NCBI GenBank assembly: GCA_963795555.1
Contig: CAWCHZ010000002.1
Location: 186,001-250,000, forward strand
Source: CAWCHZ01 sp963795555
Lineage (GTDB): Bacteria > Actinomycetota > Thermoleophilia > Solirubrobacterales > Solirubrobacteraceae
Direction of reading: 5' to 3'
Length of the DNA stretch: 64,000 bases
Part shown: piece after piece, positions 42,535 through 50,251 of the stretch
Numbering within the stretch: position 1 is the stretch's first letter
Layout of the letters: every line of letters starts with the position of its first letter
Position numbers and translations under genes: made by a program
The notes under the pieces: generated by a model
Databases searched by the model: none
What the model was told of the DNA's origin: nothing
The model's input: only the letters and a program-made list of their open reading frames with translations

Positions 42535-43676
42535 GCTGCGCCACGCCGGCCTGCGATCCGTGTCTGCGGCGCAGCTGGCTGCTGGCCGCGCTGGCGTCGC
42601 ACATCGAGCGCGTGCGGGCGGGCGGCGATCGCCTGACGCAGCTGCTCGGGCTCGAAGACGAGGCCTTGATCGCGGCGCTGGCCGGGCGGCGGCGCCGGGC
42701 GCTGTGGGAGCAGTGGCGAACGTTCCACGCCGGCACGGCGCGCGAGCGCTGCAGGCAGCGCGGCATCAGCGTCGTCTGCCGCCACGACCAGCGCTATCCC
42801 CGTCCGCTGCGCCGCGACGAGGAGGATCGGACCGCGCCCGCTGTCCTGCATGTGGCGGGCCGCCTCGAGCGCCTCGGCGAGCTGTGCGCCGCGCCGCTGG
42901 TGGCGATCGTTGGATCGCGCCGCGCCTCCGACTATGGCCTCGAGGTCGCCCGCAGCCTGGCGCGCGCGCTGTCGGCGGCGGGTGTCGGCGTCGTCAGCGG
43001 CCTGGCGCTGGGCATCGACAGCGCCGCGCACTGCGGTGCGCTGGAGGCAGGCGGCGCGACGCTTGCGGTGCTCGGTGGCGGCGCCGACGTCCCCTATCCG
43101 GCAAGCAAGCGCGAGCTCTACCGACGGATCGTCGCCGCGGGCAGCGTGCTGTCCGAGCTGCCGCCGGGCCTGCGCGCTTATCCCTGGTGCTTTCTCGCGC
43201 GCAACCGCATCATCGCCACGCTGGCCGAGATCACGATCGTCGTCGAGGGACGCCTGCGATCGGGGGCGCTGGTGACCGCCAGCTATGCGCGCGAGCGCGG
43301 CCGCGGCGTCGCGGCGGTCCCCGGTCGGGTCACCTCACCGCTGGCGGCAGGCCCCAACGCGCTGCTGTGCGACGGCGCCCTGCTCGTGCGCGACGCCCAG
43401 GACGTGCTCGACGCGCTGTTTGGTGCGGGCACGCTGTTCGCACCCGACGGCTTCGGCTCAGCGGAGCGGCCGGCGGCGCCCGCTCAGCCGCCGCTCGAGC
43501 CCGGCCTGCGCGCGCTGCTCGACGCGATTGCCGCGGGCCGGGATACGGTCGGGGCGCTTGCGCGCACGCAGGCCGATGTCGCGCAGATCCTGTCCGGGCT
43601 GGCGGAGCTGGAGCTGATCGGCCTCGTGCGCCGCTGCGCCGGCGGTCGCTACTGCGTCAGCGGGCCGCGCTGGTGA
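42531..43676 (+). CDS. dprA: DNA-processing protein DprA
   Basis: Loads RecA on incoming single-stranded DNA in transformation and recombination. It has 381 residues from GTG 42531, overlapping comM. The Rossmann domain has VAIVGSRRASDYG, GVVSGLALGIDSAAH and SELPPGLRAYPWCFLARNRIIATLA; a winged-helix domain ends the protein (about 320-381). The N-terminus carries an unusual CATPACDPCLRR cysteine cluster before the SAM-like region. Such a cluster could bind metal; this is inference. Confidence 0.94.
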   Translation: MSCATPACDPCLRRSWLLAALASHIERVRAGGDRLTQLLGLEDEALIAALAGRRRRALWEQWRTFHAGTARERCRQRGISVVCRHDQRYPRPLRRDEEDRTAPAVLHVAGRLERLGELCAAPLVAIVGSRRASDYGLEVARSLARALSAAGVGVVSGLALGIDSAAHCGALEAGGATLAVLGGGADVPYPASKRELYRRIVAAGSVLSELPPGLRAYPWCFLARNRIIATLAEITIVVEGRLRSGALVTASYARERGRGVAAVPGRVTSPLAAGPNALLCDGALLVRDAQDVLDALFGAGTLFAPDGFGSAERPAAPAQPPLEPGLRALLDAIAAGRDTVGALARTQADVAQILSGLAELELIGLVRRCAGGRYCVSGPRW

Positions 43677-43697
43677 GGCCGGTCGGCGTACGGCGCG

Positions 43698-43711
43698 CCG
43701 GGCGCGCCCGG
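43698..43711. repeat. 14-base perfect palindrome downstream of dprA
   Basis: CCGGGCGCGCCCGG reads the same on both strands. With the hairpin GTGGCG/CGCCAC at 43711-43728 it fills the gap before the thiD promoter; it may be a terminator or a protein site. Confidence 0.55.
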
Positions 43712-43728
43712 TGGCGTGTGCCCGCCAC
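43711..43728 (+). terminator. Hairpin between dprA and thiD
   Basis: GTGGCG at 43711-43716 pairs with CGCCAC at 43723-43728 around six bases, directly after the palindrome. Confidence 0.4.
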
Positions 43729-43740
43729 AGCGCGAGCGCT

Positions 43741-43746
43741 TAGTCT
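43741..43746 (+). promoter_or_regulatory. -10 hexamer upstream of thiD
   Basis: TAGTCT lies 9 bases before ATG 43756 of a 7-codon mini-ORF, not before the thiD ATG at 43776, which is 29 bases away. Confidence 0.5.
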
Positions 43747-43755
43747 GGTCTGGAC

Positions 43756-43779
43756 ATGTCGTCGCCGCAGAAGCCATGA
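43756..43779 (+). other. 7-codon leader mini-ORF overlapping the thiD start
   Basis: ATG 43756 reads MSSPQKP and stops with TGA 43777-43779, overlapping the thiD ATG at 43776 (ATGA). Its start sits at the leaderless distance from TAGTCT, so ribosomes may enter here and reinitiate at thiD. Confidence 0.4.
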
Positions 43780-44702
43780 CAGCCCAGCCACGCTCGTCAG
43801 CTCAGCCGCGCTCGTCAGCTCAGCGACGCTCGGCAGCCCCGCGACGCCCGCCGGCCGTGCTGTCGATCGCCGGCTCGGACTCCGGCGGTGGCGCCGGGAT
43901 CCAGGCCGACCTCAAGGCGTTCGCCGCCTGCGGTGTGCACGGACTGACGGCGATCACCGCGATAACCGCCCAGAACACCGTCGGAGTCGACGCGATCGAA
44001 GCGGTCAGCCCGAAGATGATCCGTGCGCAGGTGCACGCCGTGGCGACGGACATCGGCGTCGACGCCGTCAAGGTGGGCATGCTGGGCACGGTGGCGACGA
44101 TCGAGGCGGTGGCGCTTGCGCTCGACGAGCTCAGTCCCACGGTGCCCGTGGTGATCGACCCGGTGATGGTCTCGGAGTCCGGGGCCACGCTGCTTGCGGC
44201 GGACGCCCGTCGGCGGCTGATCGGTCTGTTGCTGGTGCGCGCCACGGTGCTGACACCCAACATCGCCGAGGCGGTCGCGCTGGTCGGCGACGCACCGGTC
44301 GCTGCGACGGGCAAGAGCCTCCAAGACGACGACCTGCGCGCGCTGGCGCGCGAGATCCACGCGCTCGGCCCGCGGGTGGTCGTCGTGACCGGCGGCCATC
44401 GCGACCAGGCCACCGACCTCTTCTTCGACGGTCGTGACTTCGTCGAGATCACCGGTCCGCGCTACCGCGATGGCGCCGCACACGGCTCGGGGTGCACGCA
44501 TTCGGCGGCACTTGCTGCGCACCTTGGCCATGGACTGAGCGCCCTGGAGGCGGCACGTCGCGCCAAGCTGGTCGCCGCCGCCGCCGTCCGCGATGGTCTG
44601 CGCGCGATCGGCGCAGGCGCCGGCCCGGTCGACGCGCTGCAGGTCGCTCGCCGTGGCCCCCGGCCCTCGAAGCACGCTCGGGCACGTCTGGAGGTGCCAT
44701 AA
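43776..44702 (+). CDS. thiD: Hydroxymethylpyrimidine/phosphomethylpyrimidine kinase
   Basis: Phosphorylates HMP and HMP-phosphate in thiamine synthesis. It has 308 residues against about 265 in the family. An Arg/Ser-rich N-terminal extension coded by 18-base repeats accounts for about 25 residues. LSIAGSDSGGGAGIQADLKAFAA, AITAQNTVGV, VVIDPVMVSESGATLL, VLTPNIAEA and AHGSGCTHSAALAA are ThiD motifs. No other thi gene lies in the window. A PdxK-like pyridoxal kinase role is a less likely alternative. Its TAA stop lies within the next -10 hexamer. Confidence 0.92.
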   Translation: MTAQPRSSAQPRSSAQRRSAAPRRPPAVLSIAGSDSGGGAGIQADLKAFAACGVHGLTAITAITAQNTVGVDAIEAVSPKMIRAQVHAVATDIGVDAVKVGMLGTVATIEAVALALDELSPTVPVVIDPVMVSESGATLLAADARRRLIGLLLVRATVLTPNIAEAVALVGDAPVAATGKSLQDDDLRALAREIHALGPRVVVVTGGHRDQATDLFFDGRDFVEITGPRYRDGAAHGSGCTHSAALAAHLGHGLSALEAARRAKLVAAAAVRDGLRAIGAGAGPVDALQVARRGPRPSKHARARLEVP

Positions 44703-44703
44703 T
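44698..44703 (+). promoter_or_regulatory. -10 hexamer for the 82-residue hypothetical, overlapping the thiD stop
   Basis: CATAAT contains the thiD TAA stop and ends 9 bases before ATG 44713. Confidence 0.45.
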
Positions 44704-44712
44704 CGGCGCGGG

Positions 44713-44961
44713 ATGAGGCTGCTGCGCATGAAGCCTGGGCACGGCGAGGTGCTGATCGCCGAGGGTGACGTCGAGGACGTCGAGCAGGAGCGCACGCTCA
44801 TCGAGGCCTTCCGCCAGCAGCTCGACGAGGGCATGTGGGCGGCGGTGCCGACAGCGACGCGAACGGGGCGCCGTCAGGCGCGCTTCGTCCACTCCTTCGA
44901 CGATGTGCCGCGCGACGCCGAGCGGGTGATCTTCTTCCCCCGCGCCGCCGGCGGCTGCTAG
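44713..44961 (+). CDS. Conserved-looking hypothetical protein, 82 residues
   Basis: Not recognised. MRLLRMKPGHGEVLIAEGDVEDVEQERTLI-type start suggests a short beta-strand and helix; the middle has FRQQLDEGMWAAVPTATRTGRRQARFVHSFDDVP and the end VIFFPRAAGGC. No signal peptide or membrane segment. It has its own -10 hexamer and sits just before a membrane protein gene. Confidence 0.65.
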   Translation: MRLLRMKPGHGEVLIAEGDVEDVEQERTLIEAFRQQLDEGMWAAVPTATRTGRRQARFVHSFDDVPRDAERVIFFPRAAGGC

Positions 44962-44973
44962 CTGCCTGCGGCC

Positions 44974-45591
44974 GTGATACTCGCCCTCAGCGCCACAGCG
45001 ATCGTCATCGTGGTGTTGTTGTGGGAGGTGACGCTGCCCGTGCTGCGCGTGCGCCACGCTCGCCGGCGTGCCCACCGCGAATGGACCGCGACGCGCGGCT
45101 ATGACCCCGGACGCGAGCGCCGCGCCGAGCAGCGGGCGCGGATGCTGCTGCGCTCCTGCGTCAACGACGAGGAGTGGGCGATGTATCGCGATCTCGGCTT
45201 TCTGCGCGTCTGGGGCGCACTGACCGACAGCCCGGTCGGCGAGCTGCGCGGCGCGCCCTACGCGTACCTGATCTACGCGCACAAGCCGATCGTCGCCTAC
45301 CTGCCGCAGACCGGGGAGCTGCTCAACGAATACTGCGTCGAGTTCCTCGACCGTACGCGACCATACGGCAGCGCCAAGCTGCCGCCGTCCGACGACGTGC
45401 TCGCGAAGTGGATGGCGCTCACGGCCGATGAGCGGGGGTTGATCGCCGACGCCAACATGCATCTACCGGGACGCCAGCTCGACCCCCTGCGAATCCGTCG
45501 CGATCTCGCGCGACTGGGCCAGTGGGAGCGCGAGCGCCTCGTGCAGGGGCGGCGCGAGAACGCCGCCGGCGGGACCGTCCCCGCGCCCTGA
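44974..45591 (+). CDS. Single-pass membrane hypothetical protein
   Basis: A 205-residue protein with one N-terminal hydrophobic helix (ILALSATAIVIVVLLWEVTLPVL) followed by an Arg-rich cytoplasmic part (RVRHARRRAHREW, RERRAEQRARM). A soluble domain contains NDEEWAMYRDLGFLRVWG and YAYLIYAHKPIVAYLPQTGELLNEYCV. No known family was recognised. GTG 44974, 12 bases after the preceding gene, suggests the two hypotheticals are one unit. Confidence 0.7.
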   Translation: MILALSATAIVIVVLLWEVTLPVLRVRHARRRAHREWTATRGYDPGRERRAEQRARMLLRSCVNDEEWAMYRDLGFLRVWGALTDSPVGELRGAPYAYLIYAHKPIVAYLPQTGELLNEYCVEFLDRTRPYGSAKLPPSDDVLAKWMALTADERGLIADANMHLPGRQLDPLRIRRDLARLGQWERERLVQGRRENAAGGTVPAP

Positions 45592-45616
45592 GCCCGCGTC
45601 AGAGCCCCGTGGGCGA

Positions 45617-45622
45617 TAGCGT
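45617..45622 (+). promoter_or_regulatory. -10 hexamer for ilvD
   Basis: TAGCGT ends 9 bases before GTG 45632. Confidence 0.45.
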
Positions 45623-45631
45623 TCCCGCGCC

Positions 45632-47314
45632 GTGAGCGAGCTTCACCTCGATCCCAAGCACCGCAGCCGTGCCCTCACCGAAGGTCCCGAGCGGGCGGCG
45701 GCACGCGCCTACCTGCACGGCATCGGCTTCGACGCCGAGGCGCTCGCACGGCCGATCATCGGCGTCGCCTCGACCTGGATCGAGACGATGCCCTGCAACT
45801 TCCACCTGCGCGCGCTGGCGGCGAAGGTCAAGGAGGGCATCCGCGCCGCCGGGGGCACGCCGATGGAGCTCAACACGATCGCGATCTCCGACGGGATCAC
45901 GATGGGCACCGACGGGATGAAGACGTCGCTGGTCTCGCGCGAGGTGATCGCCGACTCGATCGAGCTGGTCGGTCGCGGACATCGCTTCGACGCCATCGTC
46001 GCGCTCAGCGGCTGCGACAAGACGATCCCGGGCACGGTCATGGCGCTCGCGCGGCTCGACGTGCCCGCCGTGATGCTCTACGGCGGCTCGATCTTCCCCG
46101 GCCGCTACCAGGGTCGCGACGTGACGATCCTCGACGTCTTCGAGGCCGTTGGGGCCTATGCCGCCGGCACGATCAGCGAGGACGAGCTGCACGAGCTGGA
46201 GGAGGCCGCCTCGCCGGGCGCCGGCGCCTGTGGCGGGCAGTTCACCGCCAACACGATGGCGATGGCCTTCGAGGTGATGGGGATCTCGCCGATCGGCTCC
46301 TCGATGGTGCCGGCGATGGACGGCCGCAAGGCGCAGGTCGCCTACGAGGTCGGCGAGCTGGTGATGGACGTGCTGGCGCGCGGCCAGCTGCCCAGCGACC
46401 TGATCACGCGGGCGAGCATCGAGAACGCGATCGCGGCGATCGCCACCAGCGGGGGCTCCACGAACGGCGTGCTGCATCTGCTCGCGTTGGCCCGCGAGGC
46501 TGGCGTCGAGCTCGACATCGAGGACTTCGATCGCGTCTCGCGCGCCACCCCGCTGCTGTGTTCGCTCAAGCCCGGTGGCGACTACAACGCCGTCGATCTC
46601 TACCGCGCCGGCGGCGTGCCGCTCGTGCTCAAGCGACTGGAGCAAGCCGGCCTGCTGCACGGCGATGCGCCGACGGTCAGCGGCGGCACGGTCGGCGAGC
46701 ACGCCCGCGCCGCGCGCGAGAGCGAGGGCCAGCAGGTCGTGCGGACGCTCAGCAACCCGATCAAGCCCGAGGGAGGGCTGGCGATCCTGCGGGGCAACCT
46801 CGCGCCCGACGGGTGTGTCGTCAAGCTCGCCGGGCACGAGCGTCGCCACCACGTCGGCCCGGCGCGCGTGTTCGAGTGCGAGGAGGACGCGATGACCGCC
46901 GTGCTTGGCAAGCGCATCCAGCCCGGCGACGTCGTGATCATCCGCAACGAGGGTCCCGCGGGGGGCCCCGGGATGCGCGAGATGCTCGCTGTCACCGCTG
47001 CGCTGGTCGGCGAGGGCCTCGGCGACTCGGTGGTGCTGCTCACCGACGGCCGCTTCTCGGGCGCTACGCACGGCTTCATGGGGGCGCACATCGCGCCCGA
47101 GGCCGCGCGCGGGGGTCCGATCGCGGCGGTGCGCGACGGCGATGAGGTCACCGTCGACGTGGACGCCCGGCGCATCGACGTCGCCCTCGACGACGAGCAG
47201 ATCGCCGCGCGCCTCGCGGAGTACATCGCGCCCAAGCCGGCCTTTCCGCCTGGCGTTATGACCAAGTACGCGCGGCTGGTGTCGAGCGCCGCGGAGGGCG
47301 CGGTCACTCGCTGA
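45632..47314 (+). CDS. ilvD: Dihydroxy-acid dehydratase
   Basis: Dehydrates dihydroxy acids in valine, leucine and isoleucine synthesis. It has 560 residues. The three cluster-ligand cysteines are seen in ETMPCNFHL, SGCDKTIPG, and GAGACGGQFTANTMA. TDGRFSGATHGFMGAHIAPEA and AARGGPIA are the C-terminal signature. Three such cysteines fit the [2Fe-2S] type. Its last 31 bases are part of a tandem duplication, and it overlaps the convergent hydrolase by 11 bases. Confidence 0.96.
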   Translation: MSELHLDPKHRSRALTEGPERAAARAYLHGIGFDAEALARPIIGVASTWIETMPCNFHLRALAAKVKEGIRAAGGTPMELNTIAISDGITMGTDGMKTSLVSREVIADSIELVGRGHRFDAIVALSGCDKTIPGTVMALARLDVPAVMLYGGSIFPGRYQGRDVTILDVFEAVGAYAAGTISEDELHELEEAASPGAGACGGQFTANTMAMAFEVMGISPIGSSMVPAMDGRKAQVAYEVGELVMDVLARGQLPSDLITRASIENAIAAIATSGGSTNGVLHLLALAREAGVELDIEDFDRVSRATPLLCSLKPGGDYNAVDLYRAGGVPLVLKRLEQAGLLHGDAPTVSGGTVGEHARAARESEGQQVVRTLSNPIKPEGGLAILRGNLAPDGCVVKLAGHERRHHVGPARVFECEEDAMTAVLGKRIQPGDVVIIRNEGPAGGPGMREMLAVTAALVGEGLGDSVVLLTDGRFSGATHGFMGAHIAPEAARGGPIAAVRDGDEVTVDVDARRIDVALDDEQIAARLAEYIAPKPAFPPGVMTKYARLVSSAAEGAVTR

Positions 47315-47336
47315 GCGCCGCGGAGGGCGCGGTCAC
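47284..47336. repeat. 24-base direct repeat spanning the ilvD/hydrolase convergent ends
   Basis: 47284-47307 is repeated perfectly at 47313-47336. The first copy holds the hydrolase stop (complement of TCA 47304-47306), the second begins within the ilvD stop. Confidence 0.9.
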
Positions 47337-48239
47337 CCCGCCGAGTGCGTCCGAGTGCTCGCGCAGGAACTCCTCGACCAGCTCGTTGAAGCGATCGGCA
47401 TGCTCGAGCATTGCGAGGTGCCCGCAATCGTCGAGCACCACGGCCCGGCAGTCGGGGATCAGCTCGCACAGCTCGCCGGCATCGCCCGCGGTGACGAGGC
47501 GATCGTGACTGCCCCAGACCAGCAGCGTCGGGCAGCGAAGCTCCTGCAGGCGCGGGCGCAGCGAGTCGCCGAGCAACGAGCGCAGCGCGAAGCGGAAGCC
47601 GGGGCTGCCAGCGCCGCGCACCAGCTCGGCCACGATCGGAGGCGAGAGCAGGTCGGCGCGCATGACCAGGCGCGTCAGCCGAAAGATACGCCGGCGCGCC
47701 CGCGGCCGGCGCGCGACCGCATCCGCATTGGCCCCAAGCCAGCGCGCCAGCGGCGCTACGACGGGCGCCAGCAGCGGCCATGGTCGCCCGCGCTCGTGCT
47801 CGCTGGAGAGGATCGCCGGCGAGGCTAGCACCAGGGCACGCACCGCCTCGGGGGCGGCCAGCGCCGCATGCACGGCGATCACGCCCCCCATCGAGTTGCC
47901 GATCAGCGTCGGGCGCTCCAGGCCCAGCGTCGCGCACAGCTCGATCACGATCCGCCCGTAGCCGGCCATCGAGATCGGCTGGCTGGGCAGCTCGGAGTGC
48001 CCGAAGCCCGGCAGATCAAGCGCGATCACATGGTGCTCGCGCGCCAGCTGCGGGATGTTCTCCAGCCAGTTGGTCCAGCGACCGCCGAGGCCATGGATCA
48101 GCACGACGGCAGGACCGCTGCCAAGCTCGACGTAGTTCAGCCGCCGCCCGTCGATCGAGGCCGATCGCAGCCGCTGGCGCCAGTCGATCGCCTGCCAGGC
48201 GGATTGGGCGCCGGGGAGCTGGGGCGCTGCAGTCGCCAT
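47304..48239 (-). CDS. Alpha/beta hydrolase
   Basis: A 311-residue alpha/beta-fold protein. Oxyanion strand VVLIHGLGGRWTNW, nucleophile elbow LIGNSMGGVIA (Ser), acid in LLVWGSHDRLV (Asp) and base in DDCGHLAMLEHAD (His) form the catalytic triad. The substrate cannot be told; it resembles MhpC/haloperoxidase-like esterases. ATG 48239 lies 8 bases after TACGGT on the same strand. Confidence 0.85.
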   Translation of the reverse strand: MATAAPQLPGAQSAWQAIDWRQRLRSASIDGRRLNYVELGSGPAVVLIHGLGGRWTNWLENIPQLAREHHVIALDLPGFGHSELPSQPISMAGYGRIVIELCATLGLERPTLIGNSMGGVIAVHAALAAPEAVRALVLASPAILSSEHERGRPWPLLAPVVAPLARWLGANADAVARRPRARRRIFRLTRLVMRADLLSPPIVAELVRGAGSPGFRFALRSLLGDSLRPRLQELRCPTLLVWGSHDRLVTAGDAGELCELIPDCRAVVLDDCGHLAMLEHADRFNELVEEFLREHSDALGGVTAPSAALSE

Positions 48240-48246
48240 CGCTCGA

Positions 48247-48253
48247 TACCGTA
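48247..48253. promoter_or_regulatory. Overlapping divergent -10 hexamers for the hydrolase and HAD genes
   Basis: TACCGTA gives TACCGT on the plus strand (10 bases before ATG 48263) and TACGGT on the minus strand (8 bases before ATG 48239). The two genes thus appear to share nearly the same six base pairs as their -10 elements, so RNA polymerase could serve only one at a time. Confidence 0.5.
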
Positions 48254-48262
48254 GCGGGACCG

Positions 48263-48841
48263 ATGCGGATCGCGCTCGACATCGACTCGACCCTGTACCA
48301 CGCGTGGCCACTGCTGGAGGACGCGGCGCAGCGCCTCTACGGCGTCCGCTTGCGCTACGAGGATCAGCACCGCTGGAACGTGCCCGAGCTGGGGCACGCG
48401 CGGATGGCCGCCTGCGTCAGCGACATCCATCGCGAGCATCTGGTGCTTGCGGCCGAGCCCTATCCGCGCGCTGTGGAGATCGTCAGACGCTGGCATGCGG
48501 CTGGCCACTTCATCCACGTCACGAGCCACCGCTCCGAGGGCGCACGCGCGGCGACCATCCGCTGGCTGGAGCGGATCGGCATGCCCTACGACGACCTCCA
48601 CTGCTCCTTCGACAAGCTGGCGCGCTGCGCCGAGCTCGAGATCGAGCTGCTGATCGACGACAGCCCGGTCAACCTGCGCGGAGCGCTGGAGCAGGACATC
48701 GTCGCCGCGACGATCGCTCATCCCTGGAACCGCGAGCTCGACGGCGTGGCGGGCGTGATCCGGGCGCCGGACTGGCGCACGCTGGCGCGGCGGCTGGAGC
48801 CGCTGCTGGCCGGCACCGGCGCGCGCACTACAATCGCTTGA
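48263..48841 (+). CDS. HAD-family 5'-nucleotidase-like phosphatase
   Basis: A 192-residue protein with the HAD motifs of 5'(3')-deoxyribonucleotidases: motif I ALDIDSTLYHAW (DxDxT), motif II FIHVTSHRSEGAR, motif III FDKLARC and motif IV LLIDDSPVNL. It would dephosphorylate a nucleotide or other small phosphate; substrate not known. Divergent from the hydrolase. Confidence 0.8.
   Translation: MRIALDIDSTLYHAWPLLEDAAQRLYGVRLRYEDQHRWNVPELGHARMAACVSDIHREHLVLAAEPYPRAVEIVRRWHAAGHFIHVTSHRSEGARAATIRWLERIGMPYDDLHCSFDKLARCAELEIELLIDDSPVNLRGALEQDIVAATIAHPWNRELDGVAGVIRAPDWRTLARRLEPLLAGTGARTTIA
48829..48834 (+). promoter_or_regulatory. -10 hexamer for the L,D-transpeptidase
   Basis: TACAAT, inside the end of the HAD gene, would give a leader of about 31 bases before GTG 48873. 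Confidence 0.4.
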
Positions 48842-48872
48842 GCGAAGCGCACCCCAGGCGCAGGCGGCTCAC

Positions 48873-49919
48873 GTGCGGCAGCGATCCCTCATCGTCGCGG
48901 TAGCAGCGGTCGTGCTCGTGGCGCTGGCCGGCCTGGCCGCGCTGTATGCATACGGCTCGACGCGCGGCGACGTGATTGCCAGCGGCGTGCGGATCGCCGG
49001 CGTCGACGTCGGTGGCCTGGATCGAGCCCACGCCGAGCAGCGGCTGCGCAGCGACCTCGTCGCGCGCCTCGCTCAGCCGATCACCGTGCGCGCCGACGGC
49101 CGAACGTTCCAGCTCAACGGCCGTGCCGCCGCCGTCGCCGTGGACGTCCCTGGGCTGGTGGACGCGGCGTTCGCTCGCAGCGCGCGGGGTGGCGCGCTCG
49201 CACGTGGCTGGCGCGAGCTCACCGGCGGCCGGCTGGCGGTCGACATCGCCGCGCAGCCGAGCTATTCGCGTCCCGCGCTGGCGCGCTTCGTCGGAGCGCT
49301 GGCCCAGACGGTGGACCGACCGCCCCGCGACGCCACGATCGCCTTCAGCGACGGACGGCTCGTGACGGTCCCGGCGCTTGCCGGGCTGCGGCTGGACGGC
49401 CGGGCGCTGCAGCGCGTGATCGCGCATGCCCTGATCGCGCCCGGCGCGGCGCGGGTCCTCGCGGCGCCGCTGGCCGCGAGCTCACCGAAGATCACCACCG
49501 CCGCGCTGGCGAGCCGCTACCCGACCGTCATAACCGTCCAGCGCAGCGCCTTCACGTTGCGGCTCTACCAGCATCTGCGCCTGGTCAAGACCTATCAGAT
49601 CGCGGTCGGGATGATCGGGCTGGAGACGCCCGCCGGTCGCTACACGATTCAGGACAAGGTCGTCGATCCGGCCTGGAACGTCCCCAACTCGCCCTGGGCG
49701 GGCAGCCTCGCCGGCAAGACGATCCCACCCGGGCCCCAGGACCCGATCAAGGCGCGCTGGATGGGGATCTTCAACGGCGCTGGGATCCACGGGATCGACC
49801 CGAGCGAGTACTCCACGATCGGTCACTACGCGTCGCATGGATGCATCCGCATGCGCATCCCCGACGTGATCGACCTCTACAACCGGGTATCCGTCGGCAC
49901 GCCCGTGTTCATCGCGTAG
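48873..49919 (+). CDS. L,D-transpeptidase (YkuD) with N-terminal VanW-associated domain
   Basis: A 348-residue exported enzyme. An N-terminal membrane anchor (LIVAVAAVVLVALAGLAALYAY) is followed by a PGBD4-like domain with GVRIAGVDVGGLDRAHAEQRL. The YkuD catalytic domain from about residue 215 has the His and Cys of HGIDPSEY ... SHGCIRM (near 305 and 323). The family makes 3-3 crosslinks in peptidoglycan, common in actinobacteria. GTG 48873 is the only start giving a full anchor. Confidence 0.92.
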   Translation: MRQRSLIVAVAAVVLVALAGLAALYAYGSTRGDVIASGVRIAGVDVGGLDRAHAEQRLRSDLVARLAQPITVRADGRTFQLNGRAAAVAVDVPGLVDAAFARSARGGALARGWRELTGGRLAVDIAAQPSYSRPALARFVGALAQTVDRPPRDATIAFSDGRLVTVPALAGLRLDGRALQRVIAHALIAPGAARVLAAPLAASSPKITTAALASRYPTVITVQRSAFTLRLYQHLRLVKTYQIAVGMIGLETPAGRYTIQDKVVDPAWNVPNSPWAGSLAGKTIPPGPQDPIKARWMGIFNGAGIHGIDPSEYSTIGHYASHGCIRMRIPDVIDLYNRVSVGTPVFIA

Positions 49920-49966
49920 GGCTCGTCGGCGGGGGCCTGGGCGGAGGCTGCCGCGAGTCGACAGCG

Positions 49967-50251
49967 TCAGCCGTCGCGACCCACGCCGATCTCCGCCACT
50001 GGCACCTCGCTCCAGCCCTCGCGCAGCAGAGAGGCGTGATGGGGCTGGTGGCGAATACAGAGCGTGCCGATGTACACCCCCCGAACCTGCCTTCGCACCA
50101 CCGCGTACCACATCGTCGAGGCGTCGGAGCTGCCCTGCACGCGATGCCACGGCGCGGGTGGCGGCTCGTGCTCGCCGGCGAGCCCCGCGTCGATCAGCTG
50201 ACGCTGGGTGGCGACCTGCCCGGACCGGGTGTCGATGAAGAAGACAGCCAC
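49967..50251 (-). CDS. Small hypothetical protein, 94 residues
   Basis: VAVFFIDTRSGQVATQRQLIDAGLAGEHEP-type start, then WHRVQGSSDASTMWYAVVRRQVRGVYIGTLCIR. No family recognised. It is supported by TAGGCT on the minus strand (50265-50260) 8 bases before GTG 50251. It is convergent with the L,D-transpeptidase and overlaps the start of divergent xerC by 17 bases. Confidence 0.5.
   Translation of the reverse strand: MAVFFIDTRSGQVATQRQLIDAGLAGEHEPPPAPWHRVQGSSDASTMWYAVVRRQVRGVYIGTLCIRHQPHHASLLREGWSEVPVAEIGVGRDG

Noticed and set aside
43698..43711. Perfect palindrome as a dif or phage attachment site
   Set aside because: It has no dif-like arms or spacer, and no integrase remnant is nearby; a terminator element is simpler.
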